DNA of 64,000 nt from CPC320 sp002336405. Lineage in GTDB: Bacteria; Pseudomonadota; Alphaproteobacteria; Rhodobacterales; Rhodobacteraceae. The notes under the pieces are model-generated. The model did no database searches. It was not told where the DNA came from and saw only the letters and a list, made by a program, of their open reading frames with translations. Where the stretch lies: assembly GCA_949372595.1 (NCBI GenBank), contig CASIAN010000034.1, forward strand, positions 20,101 through 84,100, written 5' to 3'. Positions 46,501 to 54,844 of the stretch are shown one piece after another (position 1 is the stretch's first letter; each line of letters opens with the position of its first letter). Both the position numbers and the translations under genes were made by a program.

Positions 46501-47079
46501 ATGCGTGATGTCGGCTATGAGCTGTATCAATCGATGCTGGAAGAGGCGATTGCCAAAATCAAGGCTGGCGAAATGGAAGGCCTGTCAGAGGCCGATGATC
46601 AGTGGGCACCGCAGATCAATCTTGGCGTTCCGGTCTTGATCCCCGAGGCATTTGTTCCCGATTTGGACGTGCGGTTGGGGCTGTATCGCCGGTTGTCGGG
46701 GCTTAGTAAAAAAGTTGAACTTGAGGGATTTGCAGCCGAGTTGATCGACCGTTTTGGCCCGTTGCCGAAAGAGGTCAATACATTGCTGTTGGTGGTGCGG
46801 ATCAAGGCGATGTGTAAACGGGCGGGTATTGCGAAATTGGATGGCGGTCCGAAGGGGGCGACGCTGCAGTTTCACAATGATAAATTTGCCTCTCCACAGG
46901 GATTGGCCGAATTTGTGCGGGACCAGCGCGGTCTTGCCAAGGTCAAGGGCAACAAAATTGTTGTGCGGCGCAATTGGGCGAAAGATAGTGATAAAATCAA
47001 AGGCGCATTTGCAATTGCCCGGGATCTGGTCGAGCAAGTGGTGGCTGAAAAAGCCCGAAAGAAGGCGGCCAAAGGCTGA
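43540..47079 (+). CDS. mfd: Transcription-repair coupling factor Mfd
   Basis: An 1179-residue ATP-dependent DNA translocase that pushes off stalled RNA polymerase and recruits UvrA. The UvrB-homology N-terminus is followed by the RNA polymerase-interacting domain at about residues 490-570 (GDLVVHVDHGIGRFHGLE). Helicase motifs follow: GDVGFGKTEVAMRAAF (Walker A), LLIIDEEQHFG (DEEQ), LTATPIPRTL and QIRGRVGRS. The C-terminal TRCF domain is present. The first 35 residues are a non-homologous stretch with an 18-base tandem repeat. It follows the membrane protein gene directly. Confidence 0.96.
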   Translation: MEAGSSDRKTTPGVKTTPGAKNKYGLNTSATITTGGAPEGYDARLVLNEIARSNAPVVHIARDDKRMAIMKASLQFFAPEMPVLSFPGWDCLPYDRISPNADISAVRMATLAGLVHVMPTQFVVLTTLNAASQRLPARSVLREAVFTAEVGQRINETELKAFLVRMGFTQAPTVMEPGDYAVRGGIIDVYPPGELGPVRLDLFGDVLDGARRFDPATQRTTEKLNAVEFSPVSEVILDAAAITRFRQNYRIEFGVGRSDDPLYEAVSAGRKHQGVEHWLGLFHEKLETLFDYLPRATVTLDDQITPARIARWEMVQDQYETRHLAMSHKSRLDTVYKPAPPNLLYLDEAAWDAAVQGHKVVQFHPLAQASGPGVIDAGGRIGRNFSPERQQENIGLFKALADHLKVKLQLGPVVIAAYSEGACTRLSGLIEDEGLAETILITSGTRIGKAGLYLAVWPLEHGFETPGMTVISEQDVLGDRLIQRAKKRRKAENFLTETQSLTSGDLVVHVDHGIGRFHGLEVITAAGAALECLMLEYADNARLYLPVVNIELLSKYGHDEGLLDRLGGGAWQAKKARLKDRIRDMADRLIRVAAERALRKAPVLDPPPGMWDAFSARFPYQETDDQLRAISDVVGDLTSGQPMDRLICGDVGFGKTEVAMRAAFVAAMSGVQVAVVAPTTLLSRQHAKSFAERFRGFPIQVRQLSRFVPAKEAQATRDGITNGTVDIVIGTHALLAKSIRFQNLGLLIIDEEQHFGVSHKERLKQMRTDIHVMTLTATPIPRTLQLSLSGVRDLSIIGTPPVDRLAIRTYVSEFDAVSIRQALLREHYRGGQSFYVVPRIADLPEIEEFLKEQLPELSYVVANGQMAPGQLDDRMNAFYDGKYDILLATTIVESGLDIPTANTMIIHRADMFGLAQLYQIRGRVGRSKTRAYAYLTTKPRMKLTATAEKRLRVLGSLDTLGAGFTLASQDLDIRGAGNLLGEEQSGQMRDVGYELYQSMLEEAIAKIKAGEMEGLSEADDQWAPQINLGVPVLIPEAFVPDLDVRLGLYRRLSGLSKKVELEGFAAELIDRFGPLPKEVNTLLLVVRIKAMCKRAGIAKLDGGPKGATLQFHNDKFASPQGLAEFVRDQRGLAKVKGNKIVVRRNWAKDSDKIKGAFAIARDLVEQVVAEKARKKAAKG
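43564..43599 (+). repeat. 18-base tandem duplication in the mfd 5' end
   Basis: Two nearly identical 18-base units (AAAACCACACCTGGCGTG at 43564-43581, then the same at 43582-43599 with one base changed) encode KTTPGV and KTTPGA. The duplication keeps the frame, and it lies before the conserved part of Mfd. Confidence 0.85.
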
Positions 47080-47122
47080 GGTCCTTGCTATTTGATGCGT
47101 CGCATAAAAGGAGCTGTAGGGA

Positions 47123-47761
47123 CTAGTTTTCTGCCAGAAAACGCTTTATTTTTGGCTTTAACCAGGCCCAGAGCCCGGGGGCGCCGATGGCTATTTTAGC
47201 CCCCACCTTGGCGTCTATCCGCTTAAGATCGACGCCGTATTCTTTCCAACTGCCACCGCCAGAGGCAAGGTTCTGGTTGGGGGGTTGAAAGCGATCCATC
47301 GACTTGGCGAATTGCGCATCCGGGGTCGCTGCGGCCTCAAATTCTTTCCATAGATCCAGGAGGTTGCTCGCTTGATCGGTCGGCAGTAGACCAAAAATAC
47401 GACGGGCCGCTGTGGCCTCCTCGGTGGCGAGCTTGTCCGCGTCGTATTGCCCAAAGATTGGCACATCTCCGACATCAATTTCGACCAGATCATGGATCAA
47501 GAGCATCTTGATCACGCGTGATATGTCTACATCTGGGCGGGCCTGGTCGGCCAGGACAAGTGCGTAAAGCGCCACGTGCCAACTGTGTTCAGCGCTGTTT
47601 TCGCGCCGCGTGCCATCGGCGAGCGTGGTTGCCCTATCAACCGATTTGAGGCGGTCAATTTCTGTTAGAAACGCGACCTGCTTGTCAATGCTATCGGCAG
47701 GCATTGTAATGTGCGGACCGCGCATCCTGCGGGGTTGCGGCCGCGCAGGTGCATTTGTCAT
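47123..47761 (-). CDS. HD-domain phosphohydrolase (YfbR-like 5'-deoxynucleotidase type)
   Basis: A protein of up to 212 residues. The HD pattern is clear: H in NSAEHSWHVALYALVLAD, then LLIHDLVEIDVGDVP, with a further Asp in the C-terminal half. Relatives hydrolyse deoxynucleoside monophosphates. The frame starts at 47761, but an ATG at 47702-47704 begins MPADSIDKQVAFLTEIDRLK, where the conserved part starts, and may be the true start. The gene is near the mfd stop with convergent orientation. Confidence 0.85.
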   Translation of the reverse strand: MTNAPARPQPRRMRGPHITMPADSIDKQVAFLTEIDRLKSVDRATTLADGTRRENSAEHSWHVALYALVLADQARPDVDISRVIKMLLIHDLVEIDVGDVPIFGQYDADKLATEEATAARRIFGLLPTDQASNLLDLWKEFEAAATPDAQFAKSMDRFQPPNQNLASGGGSWKEYGVDLKRIDAKVGAKIAIGAPGLWAWLKPKIKRFLAEN

Positions 47762-47782
47762 GTAACGGCTGCAAGCGTGGCA

Positions 47783-48433
47783 TCAGCGTGTATTTTCTGT
47801 CAGCCGCCGTTTGACGTAGTCGGTGACGTTGCCGATCATGTCGTCCATGTGGTGCTCAAAGAAATGCCCAGCACCGTCCATCTGGGTGTGTGTGATGGTA
47901 ATGCCTTTTTGCTCATGCAGTTTGGCGACCATGGCTTCGGTATCTGGCGGAGGCGCGACGCGGTCGTCTTTCCCGTTGATCACCAACCCCGAAGCCGGGC
48001 AGGGTGCCAGGAATGAAAAGTCGTACATATTCGCTGGTGGCGCCACAGAGATAAAGCCCGTAATTTCCGGCCGTCTCATCAGCAGTTGCATGCCGATCCA
48101 TGCACCAAAACTAAAGCCAGCGACCCAGCAGTGTTTGGAATTGGTGTTCATCGACTGCAAATAGTCTAGCGCCGAGGCGGCATCTGACAGCTCGCCAACC
48201 CCTTGATCATATTCGCCTTGCGATCGGCCTACCCCCCGAAAGTTAAACCGCAACACGGTGAAGCCCATATTATAAAAGGCATAGTGCAGATTATACACCA
48301 CTTTGTTATTCATCGTCCCCCCAAATTGTGGGTGAGGGTGCAGTACGATGGCAATCGGCGCATCTTTTTCTTTTTGCGGATGGTACCGGCCTTCTAGGCG
48401 ACCTTCCGGTCCGGGAAAAATGACCTCGGGCAT
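47783..48433 (-). CDS. Alpha/beta hydrolase
   Basis: A 216-residue hydrolase starting at MPEVIFPGPEGRLEGRYHP, the conserved N-terminus in this group. An oxyanion HPHPQFGGTMNN is followed by the nucleophile elbow GFSFGAW (G-x-S-x-G), with the acid in NGKDDRVAPP and His in GAGHFFEHH. The frame opens at 48490, but the ATG at 48433 has AGGAG about 11 bases upstream. It diverges from iscR, so the Irr box at 48492-48506 lies between them. The substrate is not known. Confidence 0.88.
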   Translation of the reverse strand: MPEVIFPGPEGRLEGRYHPQKEKDAPIAIVLHPHPQFGGTMNNKVVYNLHYAFYNMGFTVLRFNFRGVGRSQGEYDQGVGELSDAASALDYLQSMNTNSKHCWVAGFSFGAWIGMQLLMRRPEITGFISVAPPANMYDFSFLAPCPASGLVINGKDDRVAPPPDTEAMVAKLHEQKGITITHTQMDGAGHFFEHHMDDMIGNVTDYVKRRLTENTR

Positions 48434-48491
48434 ATAGCGTCGGTGCTCCTGTCGGGCTTGGCGGTTGTCTTGACGAAACCGCTCTGTCATC

Positions 48492-48506
48492 TTAGAATGA
48501 TTCTAA
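48492..48506. promoter_or_regulatory. Irr box (iron control element) upstream of iscR-suf
   Basis: TTAGAATGATTCTAA is a perfect palindrome around a central G and equals the core of the alphaproteobacterial Irr box (TTTAGAA-N3-TTCTAAA) with TGA as spacer. It lies 78 bases before the iscR start. Irr is the iron/heme sensor that controls suf genes in this group. Binding is inferred from the motif. Confidence 0.75.
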
Positions 48507-48583
48507 TTAAGCCGAAGCGGCTTTTGAAAAGTTGTGATACGGGGTGTGGCCGGTAACGTCAATCATTTCGCGAAAGGTAGCGC

Positions 48584-49045
48584 ATGAAACTTAGTACCAA
48601 AGGGCGTTATGCTATGGTCGCCTTGGCAGACATAGCCCTGCAGCCTGCAGATCGTCTTGTGACGCTTGGTGATATCTCTAGGCGGCAGGATGTATCGCTG
48701 CCCTATTTGGAGCAGCTTTTTGTGAAATTGCGGCGCAGCGGTCTGGTCGAATCGGTTCGGGGGCCCGGCGGTGGTTACCGGCTTGGCAAGCTGGCCAGTG
48801 AAATCCGTGTGGTTGATATTCTCGCAGCCGTGGACGAGACGGTGGATGCGATGCACAAAGGGGCTGGTGCATCGGGGGCGCTGTCGGGATCACGGGCGCA
48901 ATCGCTGACCAATCGCCTTTGGGAAGGTCTCAGTGCGCACGTATACGTGTTTTTGCACCAGACACGCCTGTCGGATGTGATCCAAAATGAATTGATGCCT
49001 TGTCCGGCCGTTCCAAGCTTGCTTTCGGTGGTAGACGACGGATGA
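48584..49045 (+). CDS. iscR: IscR-like Rrf2 regulator
   Basis: A 153-residue Rrf2-type regulator. The winged helix (MKLSTKGRYAMVALADIALQ, VRGPGGGYRLGKLASEIRV) is clear, and the dimer helix follows. The cluster-binding region VDETVDAMHKGAGASGALSG has no cysteines where E. coli IscR has three. The only Cys is near the C-terminus in LMPCPAVPS. Rhodobacterales IscR is known for such a reduced ligand set. The gene is the first of the suf operon, and its stop overlaps the cysteine desulfurase start by four bases. Confidence 0.9.
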   Translation: MKLSTKGRYAMVALADIALQPADRLVTLGDISRRQDVSLPYLEQLFVKLRRSGLVESVRGPGGGYRLGKLASEIRVVDILAAVDETVDAMHKGAGASGALSGSRAQSLTNRLWEGLSAHVYVFLHQTRLSDVIQNELMPCPAVPSLLSVVDDG

Positions 49046-50085
49046 GGCGCAGCTATCTCGATTATAACGCCACAGCGCCACTGCGTGCCGAGGCCCGCGC
49101 GGCAATGATTGCGGTGATGGATCAGGTTGGCAACCCTTCAAGTGTGCATGCAGAGGGCCGAGCGGCCAAAGCAATTGTCGAAAAAGCCAGAGGGCAGATC
49201 GCTATGGCTTTTGGCGCAGTTGGGGCTGATATTGTGTTTACTTCTGGTGCGACCGAAGCGGCGGCGCTGGCCTGTGCCGGGCGTGGTTTGCGCGGGGCTG
49301 ATATTGAACATGACGCGGTGGCGGCGTGGATACAGCCAGATCAGTTGGTGCGCCCTGACGGTGGGGTTGCGCTCACTGAGCCAGAGAAGTCGGTGCTGCA
49401 AATGGCCAATTCCGAAACCGGAATCGTGCAGAGCCTGCCAAAGGGATTGGCGGTAACCGATGCCAGTCAGGCGTTCGGTAAGTTGCCGGTAGCGTTCAAT
49501 TGGCTTGGAGCCGATATGGCGCTGATTTCGGCGCATAAAATCGGTGGTCCAAAGGGCATTGGGGCTGTTGTGTTGCGTCGAGGGTGTGATCTTGCGGCAC
49601 AGATCAAAGGTGGTGGCCAGGAAATGGGTCGTCGGGCGGGTACTGAAAATGTGGTGGCGATCGCTGGATTTGGCGCAGCGGCAGAAGGCGCTGCGCAAGA
49701 TCTCGCGGCCGGGGTCTGGCAGCGTGTTGCAGAAATTAGAAACATTCTAGAAACTGCCCTTGAGACGGGCTCAAAAGAGATTATCTTGGTTGGAAGAGAC
49801 ACTGAGCGATTGCCAAACACCAGCTGTTTGGCAGTGCCGGGCTGGAAAGGGGAAACGCAAGTGATGCAAATGGATCTTTCTGGCTTTGCTGTTTCGGCAG
49901 GGTCGGCATGCTCGAGCGGCAAGGTCAAAGCCAGCCGAGTTTTGCGAGCCATGGGCTATGGGCAGGATTTGGCGGCTTGTGCCATCCGTCTCAGCTTGGG
50001 GCCAAACACGACCGAGGCAGAGGTTCTGGAATTTGCAGATGTCTGGCTTGAAAAATATAACAAATTCCGCGCGCGCGCGGCCTAA
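49042..50085 (+). CDS. Cysteine desulfurase (NifS/IscS class)
   Basis: A 347-residue PLP enzyme that takes sulfur from cysteine. It begins with MRRSYLDYNATAPLRAEA, typical of class V aminotransferases of this type. The PLP lysine is in ISAHKIGGPKGIGAV, and the catalytic cysteine in VSAGSACSSGKVKASRV, which marks a class I (IscS/NifS) enzyme. The real start is ATG 49042, overlapping iscR. It is shorter than IscS. A second desulfurase, SufS, ends the operon, so two sulfur donors exist. Confidence 0.92.
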   Translation: MRRSYLDYNATAPLRAEARAAMIAVMDQVGNPSSVHAEGRAAKAIVEKARGQIAMAFGAVGADIVFTSGATEAAALACAGRGLRGADIEHDAVAAWIQPDQLVRPDGGVALTEPEKSVLQMANSETGIVQSLPKGLAVTDASQAFGKLPVAFNWLGADMALISAHKIGGPKGIGAVVLRRGCDLAAQIKGGGQEMGRRAGTENVVAIAGFGAAAEGAAQDLAAGVWQRVAEIRNILETALETGSKEIILVGRDTERLPNTSCLAVPGWKGETQVMQMDLSGFAVSAGSACSSGKVKASRVLRAMGYGQDLAACAIRLSLGPNTTEAEVLEFADVWLEKYNKFRARAA

Positions 50086-50111
50086 TAGCAAATCGCAAAA
50101 GGAAATCTGAT

Positions 50112-51635
50112 ATGACAGCTTTGGACGAGGTCATCGTAAAAGACGGTGTTGATCAAGAGACAGTCGATGCGGTGCGCGAGGTTGGCGGGGCGTATAAATA
50201 CGGTTGGGAAACCGAGATCGAGATGGAGTACGCGCCAAAAGGTCTCAATGAGGATATTGTGCGGCTCATCTCGGACAAAAACGAAGAGCCCGAATGGATG
50301 ACCGAGTGGCGGTTGGCGGCTTTCGCCCGCTGGAAGAAATTAAGCGAGCCGAAATGGGCGATGGTAAGCTATCCCGAGATTGATTTTCAGGACCAGTATT
50401 ACTATGCGCGGCCCAAATCGATGGAGCAGAAGCCCAAATCCTTGGACGAAGTCGATCCAAAGCTTTTGGAGACCTATGCAAAACTGGGTATTCCGCTGAA
50501 AGAACAGATGCTTCTGGCGGGAGTAGAAGGGGCCGAGGCAGAGGCGGTAGGAAACCGCAAAGTTGCGGTGGATGCAGTGTTTGATTCCGTTTCGGTCGGC
50601 ACTACATTTCAGGCCGAGCTTAGAAAGGCCGGGGTGATCTTTTGCTCGATGTCAGAGGCCATCAAAGAGCATCCTGAATTGGTTCGCAAGTATCTTGGCA
50701 CGGTTGTGCCGGTCTCGGACAATTATTATGCGACGCTGAATTCTGCAGTATTTTCAGACGGCTCATTTGTCTATATCCCGCCAGGGGTGCGCTGCCCGAT
50801 GGAGCTGTCGACCTATTTTCGTATTAATGCCGAGAACACTGGCCAATTTGAGCGTACGCTAATTATTGCCGCTAAAGGCAGTTATGTCAGCTATCTTGAG
50901 GGTTGTACTGCGCCACAGCGCGACGTCGCACAATTGCATGCCGCGGTGGTTGAACTTATCATCGAAGAGGATGCTGAGGTCAAATACTCCACGGTTCAAA
51001 ACTGGTATCCGGGCGATGAAAACGGCAAGGGTGGGATTTATAATTTTGTTACCAAGCGCGCTGATTGTCGCGGAGACCGCGCCAAGGTGATGTGGACGCA
51101 GGTGGAAACTGGCTCAGCAGTGACGTGGAAATACCCGTCCTGCATACTGCGCGGCAATGAAAGCCAAGGCGAGTTTTATTCTATTGCGATTGCCAACAAC
51201 ATGCAGCAAGCCGACACTGGGACCAAGATGGTGCATCTGGGCAAAAATACCAAATCGCGGATTGTGTCCAAAGGCATCAGTGCCGGCAAGGCGCAAAACA
51301 CCTATCGCGGTTTGGTGAGTATGCATCAAAAAGCCAAAGACAGTCGCAATTATACTCAGTGTGATAGCCTGTTGATTGGTGGAAATTGTGGGGCTCACAC
51401 CGTGCCTTATATAGAGGTTAAAAACAACTCTTCGCGGGTCGAGCATGAGGCGACCACTTCAAAGGTCGATGATGAGCAGCTGTTTTACTGTCGCCAGCGC
51501 GGCATGGATGAAGAAGAGGCTGTGGCTCTTGTGGTGAACGGCTTTTGCAAAGACGTGCTGCAGGCGCTGCCGATGGAATTTGCAATGGAGGCCCAACAAT
51601 TGGTTGCGATCTCGCTTGAGGGGTCTGTCGGGTAG
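50112..51635 (+). CDS. sufB: Fe-S cluster scaffold protein SufB
   Basis: A 507-residue core scaffold on which Fe-S clusters are built with SufC and SufD. VYIPPGVRCPMELSTYFRIN and SYLEGCTAPQRDVAQLHAAV are SufB signatures, and CDSLLIGGNCGAHTVPYIEV is the beta-helix region with the conserved cysteine. It follows the desulfurase after 26 bases and precedes sufC with about 97 bases between. The order sufB-sufC-sufD is standard. Confidence 0.97.
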   Translation: MTALDEVIVKDGVDQETVDAVREVGGAYKYGWETEIEMEYAPKGLNEDIVRLISDKNEEPEWMTEWRLAAFARWKKLSEPKWAMVSYPEIDFQDQYYYARPKSMEQKPKSLDEVDPKLLETYAKLGIPLKEQMLLAGVEGAEAEAVGNRKVAVDAVFDSVSVGTTFQAELRKAGVIFCSMSEAIKEHPELVRKYLGTVVPVSDNYYATLNSAVFSDGSFVYIPPGVRCPMELSTYFRINAENTGQFERTLIIAAKGSYVSYLEGCTAPQRDVAQLHAAVVELIIEEDAEVKYSTVQNWYPGDENGKGGIYNFVTKRADCRGDRAKVMWTQVETGSAVTWKYPSCILRGNESQGEFYSIAIANNMQQADTGTKMVHLGKNTKSRIVSKGISAGKAQNTYRGLVSMHQKAKDSRNYTQCDSLLIGGNCGAHTVPYIEVKNNSSRVEHEATTSKVDDEQLFYCRQRGMDEEEAVALVVNGFCKDVLQALPMEFAMEAQQLVAISLEGSVG

Positions 51636-51732
51636 ATACTCTGCCCGTACCACGCACGCAACACACCCCTGCCGGGGGCAAAAAAACTATCGCGGAAAGC
51701 GCACCGCAATAAAAGACGAGATAGGAATAAAG

Positions 51733-52488
51733 ATGTTAGAAATTAAAGACTTAAAGGCGTCTTTGGCCGACGAAGACAAACAGATCCTCAAGGGGGTCAA
51801 TCTGACTGTTGAGGCCGGGAAAGTACACGCGATTATGGGACCGAACGGGTCGGGGAAATCAACGTTGTCGTATGTGTTATCAGGCAAGGATGGCTATGAG
51901 GTCACTGGCGGATCTGTGGCGCTGGACGGGAAAGATATCCTCGAGATGGAGCCTGAAGAGCGGGCGGCAGAAGGGCTTTTTCTAGCGTTTCAATACCCGA
52001 TTGAAATTCCCGGTGTGGGCAATATGGTGTTCATGCGCACGGCTGTTAACGCGCAACGCAAGGCGCGCGGCGAAGACGAAATGAGTGCGACTGAGTTTTT
52101 AAAAGTGGTCCGGGCAAGAGCCAAGACACTTAAAATAGATGCGGATATGCTGAAGCGTCCGGTTAATGTCGGGTTCTCTGGTGGAGAGAAAAAGCGCAAC
52201 GAAATTTTACAGATGGCGATGCTTGAGCCGAAGATGTGTATTCTCGATGAGACCGACTCTGGGCTTGATGTGGATGCAATGAAGCTGGTAGCCGAAGGTG
52301 TAAATGCCCTGAGGGATGAAGGCCGTGCGTTCTTAGTGATTACGCATTACCAACGCCTGCTGGACCACATCAAGCCCGATCTGGTGCACATCATGGCCGA
52401 TGGCCGTATTATCAAAACCGGTGGACCGGAATTGGCGCTTGAGGTCGAACAGAACGGTTACGCTGATATTCTGGCTGAGGTGGCCTGA
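51733..52488 (+). CDS. sufC: Fe-S assembly ATPase SufC
   Basis: A 251-residue ABC-type ATPase of the SufBCD complex. Walker A is GPNGSGKSTL, the signature is NVGFSGGEKKRNEIL, and Walker B is CILDETDSGLDVDAMK, where the Glu-Thr-Asp form is typical of SufC. The open frame starts inside the intergenic DNA at 51580. The ATG at 51733 has AGGA seven bases upstream and gives the standard start MLEIKDLKASLADEDKQ. Its stop overlaps the sufD start by one base. Confidence 0.97.
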   Translation: MLEIKDLKASLADEDKQILKGVNLTVEAGKVHAIMGPNGSGKSTLSYVLSGKDGYEVTGGSVALDGKDILEMEPEERAAEGLFLAFQYPIEIPGVGNMVFMRTAVNAQRKARGEDEMSATEFLKVVRARAKTLKIDADMLKRPVNVGFSGGEKKRNEILQMAMLEPKMCILDETDSGLDVDAMKLVAEGVNALRDEGRAFLVITHYQRLLDHIKPDLVHIMADGRIIKTGGPELALEVEQNGYADILAEVA

Positions 52489-53771
52489 TGGCGGATACTC
52501 AACGGACCGTTGAGGCGGCGAAAACCCGTCTGGACAGTATCAGCCTGCCATACGGTGGATGGACAGCAGAGGCCCGCGCTGCCGCTTTGGCGCGGCTTCA
52601 ATCGCAGGGTTTGCCGGGGCGTCGGGATGAATATTGGCGCTATACCAGACCTGATACCCTGACGGCCGCGACAGCCCCAACTGCAGTGCCGGAACAGCAT
52701 GACGAAGACGGTGTGTTTGATCATTTGGACGCGTTGAAAATTGTTTTCGTCGATGGAGTTTTTGACCCGCAAGCCTCAGATGATTTGAGCCTTGAAGGGA
52801 TCACACTAGAGCGTCTGGCCGCAACTGCCGAGTTTGATATCCACTGGGCGAAACCGATTTATGGCATCCTCGAGATGGCGGGACAAACTCCGGTCGCGCG
52901 GCCTTTGGCCTCGTTCAACACAGCGCAAGCTCGTGACGGCGTTCTGATCGATGTCAAATCCACTCCAAGTAGGCCGGTGAGCGTGATTTACCGCCACAAG
53001 GACGCGAATTCAGATGTGACGCTGCACCATGTGGTTAAAGTGGGTGAGGGCGCAACGTTTGAACTGCTTGAAAGCGGTGCGGCGGCGGCGCGGTTCAATC
53101 ATGTGCTCGAGGTCGACATTGCCGATCGCGGCCAGTTTCATCACGTGCGGGCGCAGGGCCCGGATCTAGGCTGCCGGTTGGTGACGCATTTGTTCACCCG
53201 CTTGGGCACAGAAAGCGTATTCAAATCTTTTACGTTGGGGGCAAACGGCTTGCTGACACGCAACGAGTGCGTGATTGAACTGACCGGTGATGACGCCGTG
53301 GCCCATGTGGCTGGTGCGGCGATCGGTGATGGTGATTTTCACCACGACGATACGGTGTTCATCACCCACGACGCGCTGCGTTGTGAAAGTCGTCAGGTTT
53401 TTAAGAAAGTGCTGCGCAATGGCGCTGTTGGTGTGTTTCAGGGCAAGATCCTGGTCAAGAAAGATGCTCAAAAGACTGATGGCTACCAGATCAGTCAGTC
53501 GTTGCTTTTGGATGGGGACAGTCAGTTTTTGGCCAAACCCGAACTGGAAATCTATGCAGATGACGTGGTTTGTTCGCATGGCTCAACCTCGGGTGCAATT
53601 GATGAAGATGCGTTGTTTTATCTGCGGGCGCGCGGCGTTCCAGTTGATGTCGCAACCGATTTGCTGACGCTGGCCTTCCTCGCCGAGGCGCTGCATGAGA
53701 TTGAAAGCGACAGCTTGTCCAGTGCGGTTGGCGAACGTCTTGAGGCTTGGTTGGCCCAGCGGCGGTCTTAA
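52488..53771 (+). CDS. sufD: Fe-S assembly protein SufD
   Basis: A 427-residue partner of SufB. GLPGRRDEYWRYTRPDTL is near the N-terminus, and the C-terminal beta helix carries DGYQISQSLLLDGDSQF, DDVVCSHGSTSGAIDEDALF and a conserved His (CSHG). This helix holds residues that bind iron and pass clusters. The ATG shares a base with the sufC stop. The YIP1 protein gene follows at once (next base). Confidence 0.95.
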   Translation: MADTQRTVEAAKTRLDSISLPYGGWTAEARAAALARLQSQGLPGRRDEYWRYTRPDTLTAATAPTAVPEQHDEDGVFDHLDALKIVFVDGVFDPQASDDLSLEGITLERLAATAEFDIHWAKPIYGILEMAGQTPVARPLASFNTAQARDGVLIDVKSTPSRPVSVIYRHKDANSDVTLHHVVKVGEGATFELLESGAAAARFNHVLEVDIADRGQFHHVRAQGPDLGCRLVTHLFTRLGTESVFKSFTLGANGLLTRNECVIELTGDDAVAHVAGAAIGDGDFHHDDTVFITHDALRCESRQVFKKVLRNGAVGVFQGKILVKKDAQKTDGYQISQSLLLDGDSQFLAKPELEIYADDVVCSHGSTSGAIDEDALFYLRARGVPVDVATDLLTLAFLAEALHEIESDSLSSAVGERLEAWLAQRRS

Positions 53772-54260
53772 ATGGGAGTGGTATCGGACATTGTTGCTAT
53801 GTACCGGCAACCGCGCAGGGTCATGCGACGGCTGCTGTCTATGGGCAAGCGCGAAGACAGGGCTCTTGCCTTTGTTATGGCGGGCTGTACCGTAGTTTTC
53901 ATGTCGCAATGGCCTGTCCTTGCGCGTCAAGCCCATCTTGAGAAGCAAGATTTGAACATGTTGTTGGGGGCCGCTTTACTGGCGTGGATTATTCTGGCGC
54001 CACTGTTACTTTATTGTCTGTCCGGCCTTACCCACATAGGCGGGTTATTGTTGGGCAGAAAAGGCAGTGCCTTTGCCGCTAGGCTCGCATTATTTTGGTC
54101 TTTATTGGCCTCAAGCCCGTTAATGTTATTGAACGGGCTGGTCGGCGGGTTTATCGGCAAGGGGCCAGCGCTTCAAATGGTAGGTTTGATCTGGTTAGGG
54201 GTATTTATGTGGTTTTGGCTGTCTTGCCTGAGCTGCACAGAAGGAGAGCAGGAACCGTGA
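53772..54260 (+). CDS. YIP1-family membrane protein I, suf operon
   Basis: A 162-residue membrane protein with about four helices (ALAFVMAGCTVVFMSQW, MLLGAALLAWIILAPLLL, LALFWSLLASSPLMLLNG, LIWLGVFMWFWLSCL). It resembles the Yip1 fold, a multi-pass membrane family. The gene starts one base after the sufD stop and overlaps the next YIP1-like gene by four bases (GTGA). A link to Fe-S assembly at the membrane is not shown. Its position within the operon in the group suggests some tie. Confidence 0.8.
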   Translation: MGVVSDIVAMYRQPRRVMRRLLSMGKREDRALAFVMAGCTVVFMSQWPVLARQAHLEKQDLNMLLGAALLAWIILAPLLLYCLSGLTHIGGLLLGRKGSAFAARLALFWSLLASSPLMLLNGLVGGFIGKGPALQMVGLIWLGVFMWFWLSCLSCTEGEQEP

Positions 54261-54844
54261 ACAGTGGATTAACCAAACTGGCGGTTGAGACGGTCACCGC
54301 ACCACAATCGGTGATCGATTGGCTGCAATCTTTACAGCTGTCGAGAGAAGTATTGTGGCACGCTATGGGACTGATCATCACGCTGAATGCGCTGTTGTTC
54401 GGGTTGACCAATATCCTTGCGCCTCCTGTACAGTCTCTGCCTGCGATTTTTACGTCTCCACTGCTGTTTGCGACCTTAACCGGGACAGGCTTTGTGCTCA
54501 CGGTCTACGCAGTTTTTTTCATCGGGCGCGGTTTCGGGGGCGGTGGCAGTTTTGAAACCGTGTTGGCCTGTCTTGTGTGGTTGCAAGGTCTGCGATTACT
54601 GGTTCAGGTGGGTTTAAGCGTGCTTATGCTGATATCGCCAACATTTTCTGCACTTCTAGCATTTGCGGCCTCTTTGGTGGGATGTTGGATATTGGTCAAT
54701 TTTATTAATATTTTTCACGGTTTTAATAGCATTTTTACGGCTTTGATTGTGATGGTGGTGGTTGGTTTGGCTGTGGTTTTGGGTCTGGTGGGGCTGTTGA
54801 GTGCAATGGGCCCGGACATTTTGGGGTTATCGTCTTATGTTTGA
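54257..54844 (+). CDS. YIP1-family membrane protein II, suf operon
   Basis: A 195-residue protein with several hydrophobic helices (MGLIITLNALLFGLTNILA, LTGTGFVLTVYAVFFIG, LIVMVVVGLAVVLGLVGLL) and the YIP1 pattern with GRGFGGGGSFETVLACLVW. The frame opens at 54095 inside the previous gene, but the GTG at 54257 overlaps its stop and gives the typical start VNSGLTKLAVETVTAPQSV. The stop overlaps the sufS start by eight bases. Like its neighbour it has no known enzymatic role. Confidence 0.8.
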   Translation: MNSGLTKLAVETVTAPQSVIDWLQSLQLSREVLWHAMGLIITLNALLFGLTNILAPPVQSLPAIFTSPLLFATLTGTGFVLTVYAVFFIGRGFGGGGSFETVLACLVWLQGLRLLVQVGLSVLMLISPTFSALLAFAASLVGCWILVNFINIFHGFNSIFTALIVMVVVGLAVVLGLVGLLSAMGPDILGLSSYV

